Assembly: GCA_024653795.1 (NCBI GenBank)
Contig: JANLHY010000016.1
Location: 1-12,373 of the forward strand
Source: Candidatus Brocadiaceae bacterium
Lineage (GTDB): Bacteria; Planctomycetota; Brocadiia; Brocadiales; Brocadiaceae
Length of the DNA stretch: 12,373 bases
Reading direction: 5' to 3'
In this document: one piece after another, positions 1 through 6,561 of the stretch
Layout: every line of letters begins with the position of its first letter
Numbering within the stretch: position 1 is the first letter of the stretch
The notes under the pieces: generated by a model
What the model saw: the letters and a program-made list of their open reading frames with translations, nothing else
The model's database searches: none
What the model was told of the DNA's origin: nothing
Position numbers and translations under genes: made by a program

Positions 1-18
1 TCAGAGATCCGGATCTCA
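1..18. repeat. Left terminal inverted repeat of the insertion sequence
   Basis: This 18-base sequence matches the reverse complement of 2383-2400 at 16 positions; the mismatches are at bases 9 and 11. It contains a perfect 14-base palindrome (GAGATCC/GGATCTC, 4-17), which the right end keeps only imperfectly. Self-complementary ends can offer a transposase dimer site or form a cruciform; that role is inferred. Confidence 0.75.
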
Positions 19-128
19 TGTGAATGCAAAATGAATGAGTCAAATATCCTAACCCCATTATTATCAGTAAGTAATGTTATTTCTGCCGAGAGTATCCAGA
101 AGATTCATTTCGGATTATAAGAAGATAC

Positions 129-167
129 TTTATAATACGCTATTTTATAATACACCGAATCAGGAGG
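129..167 (+). promoter_or_regulatory. Possible -10 hexamers and ribosome binding site for the transposase
   Basis: The sequence TTTATAATAC occurs twice, at 129-138 and 144-153. Each copy contains a perfect TATAAT. No convincing -35 lies 16-18 bases upstream of either, so the promoter call is weak. AGGAGG at 162-167 lies 6 bases before the ATG at 174 and is a strong Shine-Dalgarno that fixes this start. Most other genes in the window lack one, fitting an imported element. Confidence 0.5.
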
Positions 168-173
168 GCTAAA

Positions 174-656
174 ATGGGACAGACATTACTTCCAATCTTT
201 CCATCGGAATCTACGCGGATAAATGAAGTTTTGTCATTCGTTAAACGAGAAGGGACGGTATGGTATTTTCATGGTTGCATGCCTGTGTTTTCACATGGCG
301 AGAAAGATTACCGTAGCTTTAACATGTACACGAGTCAGTTGGTAGTGGTAGGCCAGTGTAAGCAGGTAGATATAATAAAGGCATTTGGTGTGAGTGCGAT
401 TAGCGTTAAAAGACATGTGAAGAAATTCAGGGAAGGAGGCCCAGGCGTGTTTTTCCAACAGCGATCAGCGCGAAAGACATCAGTGTTGACACCGGAGGTG
501 CTCAGGCGTGCCCAAGAGATGCTAAATGAAAGAAAGAGTCGCCATGAAGTGTCAGAAGATTTGTGCATAAAAGTAGATACTCTTTATCGAGCGATACATG
601 CGGGTAAGCTGGTTGAACTAAAAAAAAAGTTGAATGCAAAAGTGAGCGCAGTATAG
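174..656 (+). CDS. Transposase N-terminal part (frame 1), helix-turn-helix protein
   Basis: This 160-residue frame carries the DNA-binding half of the transposase. Two helix-turn-helix-like segments are visible: about residues 59-85 (around QVDIIKAFGVSAISVKRHVK) and about 104-145 (a TPEVL start and a VDTLYRAI recognition-helix pattern). Its role is presumably to recognise the element ends. The start is set by AGGAGG six bases upstream. The frame ends at TAG 654-656, shortly after a run of nine A (620-628). The DDE frame is open from 617, so a -1 shift in the A run joins this protein at residue 152 to the catalytic part. Unshifted, the short product would be a DNA-binding protein without catalytic residues, as in IS elements where frame 1 acts as a repressor; that is an inference here. 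Its last eight residues do not continue the family sequence, as expected for termination after a missed shift. Confidence 0.8.
   Translation: MGQTLLPIFPSESTRINEVLSFVKREGTVWYFHGCMPVFSHGEKDYRSFNMYTSQLVVVGQCKQVDIIKAFGVSAISVKRHVKKFREGGPGVFFQQRSARKTSVLTPEVLRRAQEMLNERKSRHEVSEDLCIKVDTLYRAIHAGKLVELKKKLNAKVSAV
623..629 (+). other. Probable -1 frameshift (slippery) site A_AAA_AAG
   Basis: In frame 1 the codons are AAA (624-626) and AAG (627-629), preceded by A623. This is the A_AAA_AAG heptamer known from dnaX and many IS3-type elements. The whole A run spans 620-628. The downstream frame has a TGA at 614-616 and is open from 617, while frame 1 ends at 656, so any shift must lie in 617-656; the A run is the only obvious slip site there. 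Slippage gives K-K-K-V-E-C-K-S-E-R and continues into the DDE part. Nine A's also allow transcriptional slippage. I saw no convincing downstream stimulatory hairpin. A simple one-base indel mutation remains possible. Confidence 0.7.
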
Positions 657-673
657 AAGAAGCACAATCTGCA

Positions 674-2377
674 ATGGGCATGGGATGTACCAGAGTGGTA
701 GAGCGTGTTATGGCTTCGCTAGGTAAACTTTCTGAGGCGCCATCAAGATTCAAAGCGTCACTGGACGTATCCAATGCAGGTGTGTTATGGGCCCTGCCTG
801 CGCTGCTTAGCAATGGGTTATTAGGACATACAAAGGAATACTTTGATCTTCCAAAAGGTTTTTACTCTCTGGTTCATGTATTTCTGCTGTTAGGTTATAT
901 GTCGTTATCGAGGATAAAGACAAATGAGCAATTGCGTTACAGTGGTGTAGGAGAATGGGGTTTACTTTTAGGGTTGGATCGTATACCGGAAGTACGTACA
1001 TTACGAGATAAGATAAAACATTTATCACAGACAGGGGAAGTGGCACAGTGGTCTGCTATTGTTTGTAAAGATTGGATGGAGTCACAACCGGAAGCGGCGG
1101 GAACACTATACGTAGACGGTCATGTTCGTGTTTATCATGGATCGCAGACAAAACTACCTCGTCGTTTTGTATCACGGGAACGATTATGTTTGCGTGGGAC
1201 GACAGACTATTGGGTAAATGATCAACAAGGACTGCCGTTTTTTGTTATTAGTACGCCATTTACGACAGGGTTGCTGGATATGCTCAGTAGTGAGATTGTG
1301 CCCCGATTATTGAAAGATGTTCCACCGCAACATACAGAGGAAGAGCTAACGATGGATAAGTATCTTGCACGCTTTACGCTGGTATTTGACCGAGAGGGAT
1401 ACAGTCCGGAGTTTTTTAAGGAGATGTGGGAGAAGCACCGAATTGCCTGCATAACCTATAACAAGTACCCTAAAGAGGACTGGAGTGTTGAAGAGTTTCG
1501 AGAGCAATCGGTGAGTATGCCTAATGGAGAATGTATTACTATGAAGATATCTGAACGTGGGAGGTATATTGGTGGAAAGCAAAAAGGTCTATGGGTCCGT
1601 GAAATACGCAAACTCACAGAATCAGGCCATCAAACATCAGTGATTACAACAGAATTTAAATCGGAAGCGTCTAATTTGGGCCTTCGTATGTTTGCTAGAT
1701 GGTCTCAGGAAAACTTTTTTAAATATATGAAGGAACACTTTAATATAGATAGGCTTATGTGCTATAAAGTGGAACGTACAGACGAGACGAAAAAGGTTGT
1801 CAACCCTGCGTATCGAACAATTGAGGGGCAGATAAAGAGCAACGCAGGAAAGCTTGGTAGAAGACTACGACAATTTGCAGAGATAACATTAAGTGCGGCT
1901 CCAGCACCAGATGAAATTGAAAAATATGAAAGGAATAAAGGAGTGTTGAAAGAGGAGATAGATCTTCTAAAAGAAGAGCTTGTTGGATTAAAAGAAAAAC
2001 GTAAAAAGACGAACAAGCATATACGTTTAGAAGATCTACCAGAGCAAGAGAGATTCTCTCAACTGGAATCTACCAGAAAGCAATTTGTTGATACGATCAA
2101 GATGATTGCCTATCGTGCAGAAACAGCAATGGCAAACATCTTGAGTAAATCGTCAAGTTGTGTTGATGATACACGTGCACTGCTTCGAAACATTTACACG
2201 ATGGAAGCTGACATTATTCCTGATGAAAAAGAGCAGATCATGAGGGTAAGATTGCACCATCTTGCTAACCCGTCGTCTGACAAATCAGCTCGACAACTAG
2301 CTGACCATCTTAACGATACTGAAACAATTTATCCGGGCACAAACCTAAGATTACACTACGAATTGGTATCAAATTAA
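674..2377 (+). CDS. Transposase catalytic part (frame 2), DDE type
   Basis: From the first ATG this frame gives 567 residues; it is open upstream to 617, so the true product is probably the -1 fusion with the preceding frame (152 + 582 = 734 residues). Numbered from the ATG, likely catalytic acidic residues are D148 in YVDGH, D239 in LVFDREGYS and E346 in RWSQENFFKYM. This is a DDE arrangement for cutting and joining DNA at the element ends. Conserved stretches include LCLRGTTDYWVND (171-183), LWVREIRKLT (306-315) and GHQTS (318-322). A charged coiled-coil-like segment lies at about 414-450. The C-terminus, ending in YPGTNLRLHYELV, looks complete for the family. No Shine-Dalgarno stands before the ATG at 674, which also favours expression by frameshifting rather than independent initiation. 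Confidence 0.85.
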   Translation: MGMGCTRVVERVMASLGKLSEAPSRFKASLDVSNAGVLWALPALLSNGLLGHTKEYFDLPKGFYSLVHVFLLLGYMSLSRIKTNEQLRYSGVGEWGLLLGLDRIPEVRTLRDKIKHLSQTGEVAQWSAIVCKDWMESQPEAAGTLYVDGHVRVYHGSQTKLPRRFVSRERLCLRGTTDYWVNDQQGLPFFVISTPFTTGLLDMLSSEIVPRLLKDVPPQHTEEELTMDKYLARFTLVFDREGYSPEFFKEMWEKHRIACITYNKYPKEDWSVEEFREQSVSMPNGECITMKISERGRYIGGKQKGLWVREIRKLTESGHQTSVITTEFKSEASNLGLRMFARWSQENFFKYMKEHFNIDRLMCYKVERTDETKKVVNPAYRTIEGQIKSNAGKLGRRLRQFAEITLSAAPAPDEIEKYERNKGVLKEEIDLLKEELVGLKEKRKKTNKHIRLEDLPEQERFSQLESTRKQFVDTIKMIAYRAETAMANILSKSSSCVDDTRALLRNIYTMEADIIPDEKEQIMRVRLHHLANPSSDKSARQLADHLNDTETIYPGTNLRLHYELVSN

Positions 2378-2382
2378 ATCCG

Positions 2383-2400
2383 TGAGATCAGTATCTCTGA
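2383..2400. repeat. Right terminal inverted repeat of the insertion sequence
   Basis: TGAGATCAGTATCTCTGA is the inverted partner of bases 1-18, with 16 of 18 matches. It begins 5 bases after the transposase stop codon. It marks the right edge of the element; bases from 2401 on are flanking DNA. Confidence 0.75.
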
Positions 2401-2407
2401 GTTTACA

Positions 2408-2455
2408 CTGAGCGTGCGAACGTGCTCAGACGTCACACTGAGCGGAGTCGAAGGA
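2408..2455. repeat. REP-like palindromic sequence beside the insertion sequence
   Basis: Bases 2408-2429 form a hairpin: a 9-bp stem (CTGAGC...GCTCAG outside, two G-T pairs, G-C inside) closing a CGAA loop. Seven bases later, 2436-2455 begins CACTGAGCGGAGTCGAAG. This resembles the widespread CACTGAGCGGAGTCGAAGTG-type intergenic repeats found in many bacterial genomes (recognised from memory, not searched). Both pieces share CACTGAGCG and are more GC-rich than their surroundings. The insertion sequence ends only 7 bases away. Confidence 0.6.
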
Positions 2456-2496
2456 TGGTGCTAACAGCTACCTGACTTGACCATCAATTATAACGG

Positions 2497-2526
2497 TTGA
2501 CAACTCATTTCACCATATTATAGAAT
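2497..2526 (+). promoter_or_regulatory. Predicted sigma-70 promoter for the YihY/BrkB-family gene
   Basis: TTGACA (2497-2502) and TAGAAT (2521-2526) are separated by 18 bases. Transcription would start near 2533, leaving a leader of about 150 bases before the ATG at 2683. It lies outside the insertion sequence, so the gene probably keeps its own promoter. Confidence 0.5.
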
Positions 2527-2682
2527 ATTCACAAGAGGTTAAAAGTGTCTAAAGTTTTAAGTGATCTAAAGTTATAGGAGTATATTTTTTTTGACTTTAC
2601 TTACTTTCCTTGCTTACCAGACCTTGTTATTCTTGCGGGTGGTTATGCCGCGCCATAATATCTAACTTTAGGCTTTAATCAT

Positions 2683-4011
2683 ATGAAAACAATGCTATCA
2701 GGAATTATTAATTATGTAACAACTGACATATGGCGAATTCGTCTCAAAGACCATCCTCGTAAAAAAATATTTTTCATTACGCAACTTAGAGTTGTGATAC
2801 TGGCATTTCGCGGATTTTATGAAGACAAATGCGGTTTAAGGGCGTCAGCTCTGACCTTCTACTCTCTGCTCTCAATAGTTCCTGTTATTGCTCTGATATT
2901 TGGTATAGCAAAGGGGTTTGGTTCAGATAAGGCTCTGGAAAAGCAACTCCTTAAAAAATTTCCCGGTCAGGAAGAGGTGCTCATGCAGGTCATGACGTTT
3001 GCCCGCACACTTCTAGATCAAACCAAGGGAGGGATGGTGGCCGGTATTGGACTCGCAGTGCTTTTCTGGATAGTGATTAAGCTTTTAACTAATATTGAGC
3101 ATTCTTTCAATGATATCTGGGGAATAAAGAAACCACGGAGCACGGTAAGGAAAATAACAGATTATATTTCTATAATGCTTATTTGTCCTGTTCTTATAAT
3201 TGTGTCAAGTGGCCTTACCGTGTTCATAATTACTCAGATAACTCACATAACCGAACGGTTTGCATTTTTAGGGTTTTTCAGTTCCCTGATATTTTTTACG
3301 TTTAAACTTTTACCTTATTGCGTAATCTGTGGAGCCTTTACTTTTATTTATATCTTTATGCCTAACACGAAGGTTAGATTTTTGTACGGCCTTATCGCCG
3401 GTGCAATTGCAGGTCTAACTTATCAAGTCGCACAGTGGGTCTATATTCATTCCCAGGTTGGTGTTGCGCAGTATAATGCTATTTATGGAAGTTTTGCCGC
3501 ATTACCTCTGTTTCTAATATGGTTACAGATTAGCTGGTTGATCGTCCTTTTTGGAGCAGAAATTTCTTTTGCTCTTCAGAATATAGATACATATGAATTC
3601 GAGCCGGATTGTTCGCGTGTAAGTCTCTCATATAAGAGATTGCTTGCTTTACAGATAACTCACTTAATAACAAAGAATTTCTCAAACGAAGTTAAGCCCT
3701 TAACAGCAAACCAGATTTCTCATACTCTGGAAATACCTATCCGGCTGGTAAATCAAATTCTTTATGAATTAGTTGGGTGTAGAATTGTAGTGGAAACGAA
3801 GACAGAGGAGGATCTGGAGTTCGCATTTCAACCTGCATGTACGATTAATCATCTCACCATAAAGCACGTGATTGATGCCCTGGACAAAAGGGGAACTGAC
3901 GATATCCCTGTTGCGCAAAACAGAGAATTAAAAATATTGTCAAATTCTCTGGAAACTTTTAATGACACAATTGAGAACTCTTCTGCCAACAAGCTTTTAA
4001 AAGACATATAA
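2683..4011 (+). CDS. YihY/BrkB-family inner membrane protein with C-terminal winged-helix-like region
   Basis: This 442-residue integral membrane protein belongs to the YihY/virulence factor BrkB family (UPF0761), whose molecular function is not settled; transport or envelope roles have been proposed. About six membrane segments are visible, at roughly residues 58-78, 117-137, 162-184, 200-226, 232-254 and 273-298. Family hallmarks are RASALTFYSLLSIVP (53-67) and the sixth-helix region YNAIYGSFAALPLFLIWLQI (264-283) followed by FGAEI (290-294). Residues about 317-372 resemble a winged-helix fold (LTANQISHTLEIP, then a second helix and a VVE strand), a C-terminal extension also seen in some longer family members. 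The last ~70 residues are hydrophilic. The ATG at 2683 has no Shine-Dalgarno; it is the first Met in frame that retains the full N-terminus. No clear terminator follows. Confidence 0.85.
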   Translation: MKTMLSGIINYVTTDIWRIRLKDHPRKKIFFITQLRVVILAFRGFYEDKCGLRASALTFYSLLSIVPVIALIFGIAKGFGSDKALEKQLLKKFPGQEEVLMQVMTFARTLLDQTKGGMVAGIGLAVLFWIVIKLLTNIEHSFNDIWGIKKPRSTVRKITDYISIMLICPVLIIVSSGLTVFIITQITHITERFAFLGFFSSLIFFTFKLLPYCVICGAFTFIYIFMPNTKVRFLYGLIAGAIAGLTYQVAQWVYIHSQVGVAQYNAIYGSFAALPLFLIWLQISWLIVLFGAEISFALQNIDTYEFEPDCSRVSLSYKRLLALQITHLITKNFSNEVKPLTANQISHTLEIPIRLVNQILYELVGCRIVVETKTEEDLEFAFQPACTINHLTIKHVIDALDKRGTDDIPVAQNRELKILSNSLETFNDTIENSSANKLLKDI

Positions 4012-4116
4012 AAGTTGTCCGCCACAAACCGCATCTGTACATGATAAATATTAAATCAGCCGAAACAATAAGCGGTAGATTGTTGCTGAAATTAAGACTG
4101 AGGTTACCCATGGAAG

Positions 4117-4144
4117 TTGACATAACTTGCTTGTGTAGTATAAT
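4117..4144 (+). promoter_or_regulatory. Predicted sigma-70 promoter for the lectin-thioredoxin gene
   Basis: TTGACA (4117-4122) and TATAAT (4139-4144) are both perfect consensus, with a 16-base spacer. Transcription would start near 4151, giving a leader of about 34 bases before the ATG at 4185. Upstream, 4057-4088 can fold into a bulged hairpin (AACAAT/ATTGTT inner stem, CAGC/GCTG outer stem) without a T run. The 4012-4184 interval holds nothing else that I recognise. Confidence 0.65.
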
Positions 4145-4184
4145 GACCTCTTTTAAATTACTCTATACCCAAATATAAATAAAA

Positions 4185-4973
4185 ATGAACAAGCTGCTCC
4201 AGTTTATCACCTTTACTATCCTGATAACCTCAATATTTATAACAAATAACCCAAAAGATGCTTCTGCGGAAATTGTTGTAGTCCATGCCAACCAGGCATG
4301 GCAACTAACAGGCATAATCCTGAAGAAAAACCATGTGATCAAGTGGGAAGTAAGAGTGGACGATTATTGGAGTTTTAATACAACAATGTTTCCGGATGGA
4401 CATAATGCAGATGGAATTCCTGTACCTGCTTTAGAAAGTTACGCTTTACCTGGAGAGAACATTGGTATGCTCCTGGGCAAAACAGATGAATACAGTACTT
4501 TAGCGATGGGTATGTCCGGTTCAGCAGTTGTATCGTCTGGAGAAGAAGGTTGTTATTTATATTTGACCATGAATGATGACTTAATCGGTAAATTTGGAGA
4601 AGGTTTCAAGGACAATTATGGAGAAATACGGGTTACGATAACACAAACTCCAATGAAAGTTGTCAATATTGGCATTTTCTTTATTGAGGGTTGTTCCGGT
4701 GTATCATCTATCGCAGACAATATTAAAGAAGTTATTGCTGAGGAGGCTGTTGATGCAGAGATTAGTTTGGTTTTAATTGATACACCGGAAGATGCGAGAC
4801 GATTACAGTTTACAGGTTCTCCCACAGTGAGAATCAATGGAATGGATATAGAGCCGAATATGCAAGCCATTAAAGATTATGGTCTGAGAAGCCGCAATTA
4901 TTATATAAATGGGGAAAAATCAGATTACCCTACTAAAAGTATGATTAGAGACGCAATCAAAAAGGTAAAATAA
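4185..4973 (+). CDS. Secreted LecA-like lectin fused to a thioredoxin-like domain
   Basis: This 262-residue exported protein has a signal peptide (about 1-28, cleavage after ASA). Residues ~30-153 resemble the LecA/PA-IL galactose-binding lectin family: a tryptophan-rich beta domain ending in YLYLTMNDD (124-132), GKFGEGFKDN (135-144) and YGEIRVTI (145-152). These correspond to the ND...DN calcium- and sugar-binding region of LecA. Residues ~157-262 resemble small thioredoxin-fold proteins: a beta strand, FFIEGC at 165-170, a helix, a GSPT cis-proline loop (211-214), then VRINGMDIEP and DYGLRSR. In the related small proteins I recall, Cys is followed by Pro and a second Cys occupies the DYGLR-C position. 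Here C170 is followed by Ser and the second position is S236, so dithiol chemistry looks unlikely. Sugar or envelope-glycan binding is inferred. No Shine-Dalgarno is visible. Confidence 0.7.
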   Translation: MNKLLQFITFTILITSIFITNNPKDASAEIVVVHANQAWQLTGIILKKNHVIKWEVRVDDYWSFNTTMFPDGHNADGIPVPALESYALPGENIGMLLGKTDEYSTLAMGMSGSAVVSSGEEGCYLYLTMNDDLIGKFGEGFKDNYGEIRVTITQTPMKVVNIGIFFIEGCSGVSSIADNIKEVIAEEAVDAEISLVLIDTPEDARRLQFTGSPTVRINGMDIEPNMQAIKDYGLRSRNYYINGEKSDYPTKSMIRDAIKKVK

Positions 4974-5369
4974 TATCAATAGTTTTTATCTTACAAAGCC
5001 TCAATTTTCTCAATTCATATTCTATTCAAACTTCCTCAACATCCTCAATGCAGAAATAATTACCCATAAAATGTTGACATAATCAACAGCATAATAGAGG
5101 AAGAAAAAATAAAAATAGTTTTACAATAAAAGCCAGAATATGTCTGTTCCAAATAAGGCGTTATGGTACAAGTGTTTAGCGCAAGATAACTTTATAATAT
5201 CATTTGTTTTTGATATATATTACTCCTTTAGGCACGATTTTAGCTAACTACAAATCCCTCTGAGTGTGCATAAATACTGAAACCGTTTGCATAAAATATG
5301 TAACAACAGGGAGTTAATGCTTTTTCTTAAAGAGAATTTAATAAAAACTTATTAATTACCATTGTAAAA
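4974..5369 (+). other. 396-base intergenic region with a spaced direct repeat
   Basis: No gene or terminator is apparent. A lone TTGACA at 5074-5079 and a TATAAT at 5193-5198 have no properly spaced partners. TGCATAAATA (5267-5276) and TGCATAAAATA (5288-5298) form a direct repeat with starts 21 bases apart, about two helical turns, and could be an operator for the HD-GYP gene. A stretch at about 4999-5048 repeats the CCTCAA/TCTCAA motif with no evident meaning. No cyclic-di-GMP riboswitch signature was found. Confidence 0.35.
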
Positions 5370-6365
5370 ATGACAGCACTTTCATCTACGAACGAATATA
5401 CCGCCATATCAAAAGACGCTTTAGTTGAAGACACAAAGATAGATTTTGATGTGTTTTTGAAAAACGACCTTAGCGGACGCTCCAGATATATCTTATTCTG
5501 TCGTGGAAATCAGGAATTCAGTGCTGATAGGAAAGGAGAATTATTAAACAGGAATGCACATAGGCTCTATATTTCTACAAAAGACACCGGCAAATACCTC
5601 AAGTATCAGGAAAAAAACCTCAGGCAAATTGTTGAAGACTACAGTAAAAGTTCTTTGCAGAAATCAGGAGCACTTTATCAGGTTGCTAAAAATTTAGCAC
5701 AGGACGTTATGGATGACCCAAAGTCCGGCGAGAATATCGAACGAGCTTCTGCATGGGTAGATAATACAATTACTCACATTCTTCAAAATGAAAATACATT
5801 CTCCAGTTTGTTTGAAGTTGCTTCCCATGATTATCGTACGACTACACATTCTATTAACGTATCAGTAATCGGATTACTCTTTGGCAAATATCTTTCCTTG
5901 AAGCCAAATGAGTTGGAATGTCTGGGAACAGGTCTATTGCTGCATGATATCGGTAAGTCAACACTCTCTCAAGATATCCTGAACAAACAAGGGGATCTCA
6001 CGAGCGAAGAGTTTCATGAAATAAAAAAACACCCTAAAGCAGGACTGGATATTTTAGAACACAATGATCGCATTGATGGACTCTCTTTGAAAGTAGTTAT
6101 TCAACATCATGAAAACAATGATGGTACAGGATACCCTTACGGAATCGGGGGTAGCGACATCCATTTATTTGGGCATATTTCTCGGCTAGTTGATGCATAT
6201 GATGCAATGACGTCCGACAGGCCATATGCTGCCGCAATGAGGCCTTTTGCTACACTGGCAGAAATAAAAAAAGAAAATAAGATTTGTTTTAACGAGGAGT
6301 TGTTAAAAGAGTTTATTTGCTTTCTTGGGCTTAAGAATCAGCGCAGTAAGTCCATGCCTACTTAA
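5370..6365 (+). CDS. HD-GYP domain cyclic-di-GMP phosphodiesterase
   Basis: This 331-residue cytoplasmic protein probably hydrolyses cyclic-di-GMP. The N-terminal ~90 residues form a small domain (IDFDVFLKNDL, RYILFCRGN, LYISTKDTGKY) of a type found before HD-GYP domains; I cannot name it. A helical linker follows (~91-145). The HD-GYP core spans about 148-320. Metal-ligand and signature residues are present: H160, HD at 192-193 within LLLHDIGK, H221 in KKHP, HH at 246-247 (QHHEN), GYP at 254-256 (DGTGYP), and D275 in the RLVDAYDAMTSDRPY segment (272-286). This completeness supports an active enzyme. The C-terminal part after RPY is slightly short and divergent. No membrane segment or receiver domain is present, so its input signal is unknown. 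The gene has no Shine-Dalgarno and converges on the large minus-strand regulatory gene 196 bases away. Confidence 0.88.
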   Translation: MTALSSTNEYTAISKDALVEDTKIDFDVFLKNDLSGRSRYILFCRGNQEFSADRKGELLNRNAHRLYISTKDTGKYLKYQEKNLRQIVEDYSKSSLQKSGALYQVAKNLAQDVMDDPKSGENIERASAWVDNTITHILQNENTFSSLFEVASHDYRTTTHSINVSVIGLLFGKYLSLKPNELECLGTGLLLHDIGKSTLSQDILNKQGDLTSEEFHEIKKHPKAGLDILEHNDRIDGLSLKVVIQHHENNDGTGYPYGIGGSDIHLFGHISRLVDAYDAMTSDRPYAAAMRPFATLAEIKKENKICFNEELLKEFICFLGLKNQRSKSMPT

Positions 6366-6503
6366 CATCTTCAGAAAGTTTTAAAACATAAGCATTTGTC
6401 CGTAATACACACTTAAATAAATAATTCAACAATCGCCAATATATAAATGAAGACTACAACCGTAGTTTGAAAAGCAAAAAGTAAAAAGCTGAAAAAATTA
6501 TAC

Positions 6504-6523
6504 TGTTTTCAGAAATGAAAACA
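6504..6523 (-). terminator. Candidate terminator hairpin after the large minus-strand gene
   Basis: TGTTTTCA-GAAA-TGAAAACA is a perfect 8-bp stem with a 4-base loop, 38 bases past the stop codon of the minus-strand gene. Read on the minus strand it is followed by GTATAATTTTTTC, a partial T-rich tract. The stem is AT-rich, so efficiency may be low. On the plus strand the downstream sequence is C-rich, so it does not look like a terminator for the HD-GYP gene. The rest of 6366-6561 holds nothing I recognise. Confidence 0.4.
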
Positions 6524-6561
6524 CCCGCCAATGCCTCTCTGTATTTAGGGAATTTGATATA

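Larger units (their letters stand above)
1..2400 (+). mobile_element. Complete insertion sequence with a two-frame DDE transposase
   Basis: The element is bounded by imperfect inverted repeats (1-18 and 2383-2400, 16 of 18 positions matching). Between them is one transposase split over two frames. The transposase stop codon lies 6 bases before the right repeat, so little is left over. The left end coincides with the first base of the window, so the left flank and any target-site duplication cannot be seen and the element could begin a base or more earlier. The transposase belongs to a long (about 700-750 residue) family with N-terminal helix-turn-helix segments and a DDE core. I do not assign it to a named IS family. 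Integrity of both frames and both ends suggests recent or ongoing activity, provided the frameshift is programmed. Confidence 0.85.

Noticed and set aside
335..2016. Several minus-strand frames inside the insertion sequence
   Set aside because: They are short, overlap a transposase with strong family motifs, and have no start signals; they are coincidental reading frames.
4057..4088. Bulged hairpin after the YihY/BrkB-family gene as a terminator
   Set aside because: The stem is interrupted by a 3-base bulge, has a 9-base loop and lacks a downstream T run.
4974..5369. Cyclic-di-GMP riboswitch or small RNA upstream of the HD-GYP gene
   Set aside because: The long leader-like region invites the idea, but no GEMM-type conserved segments or stable paired arms were seen by eye.
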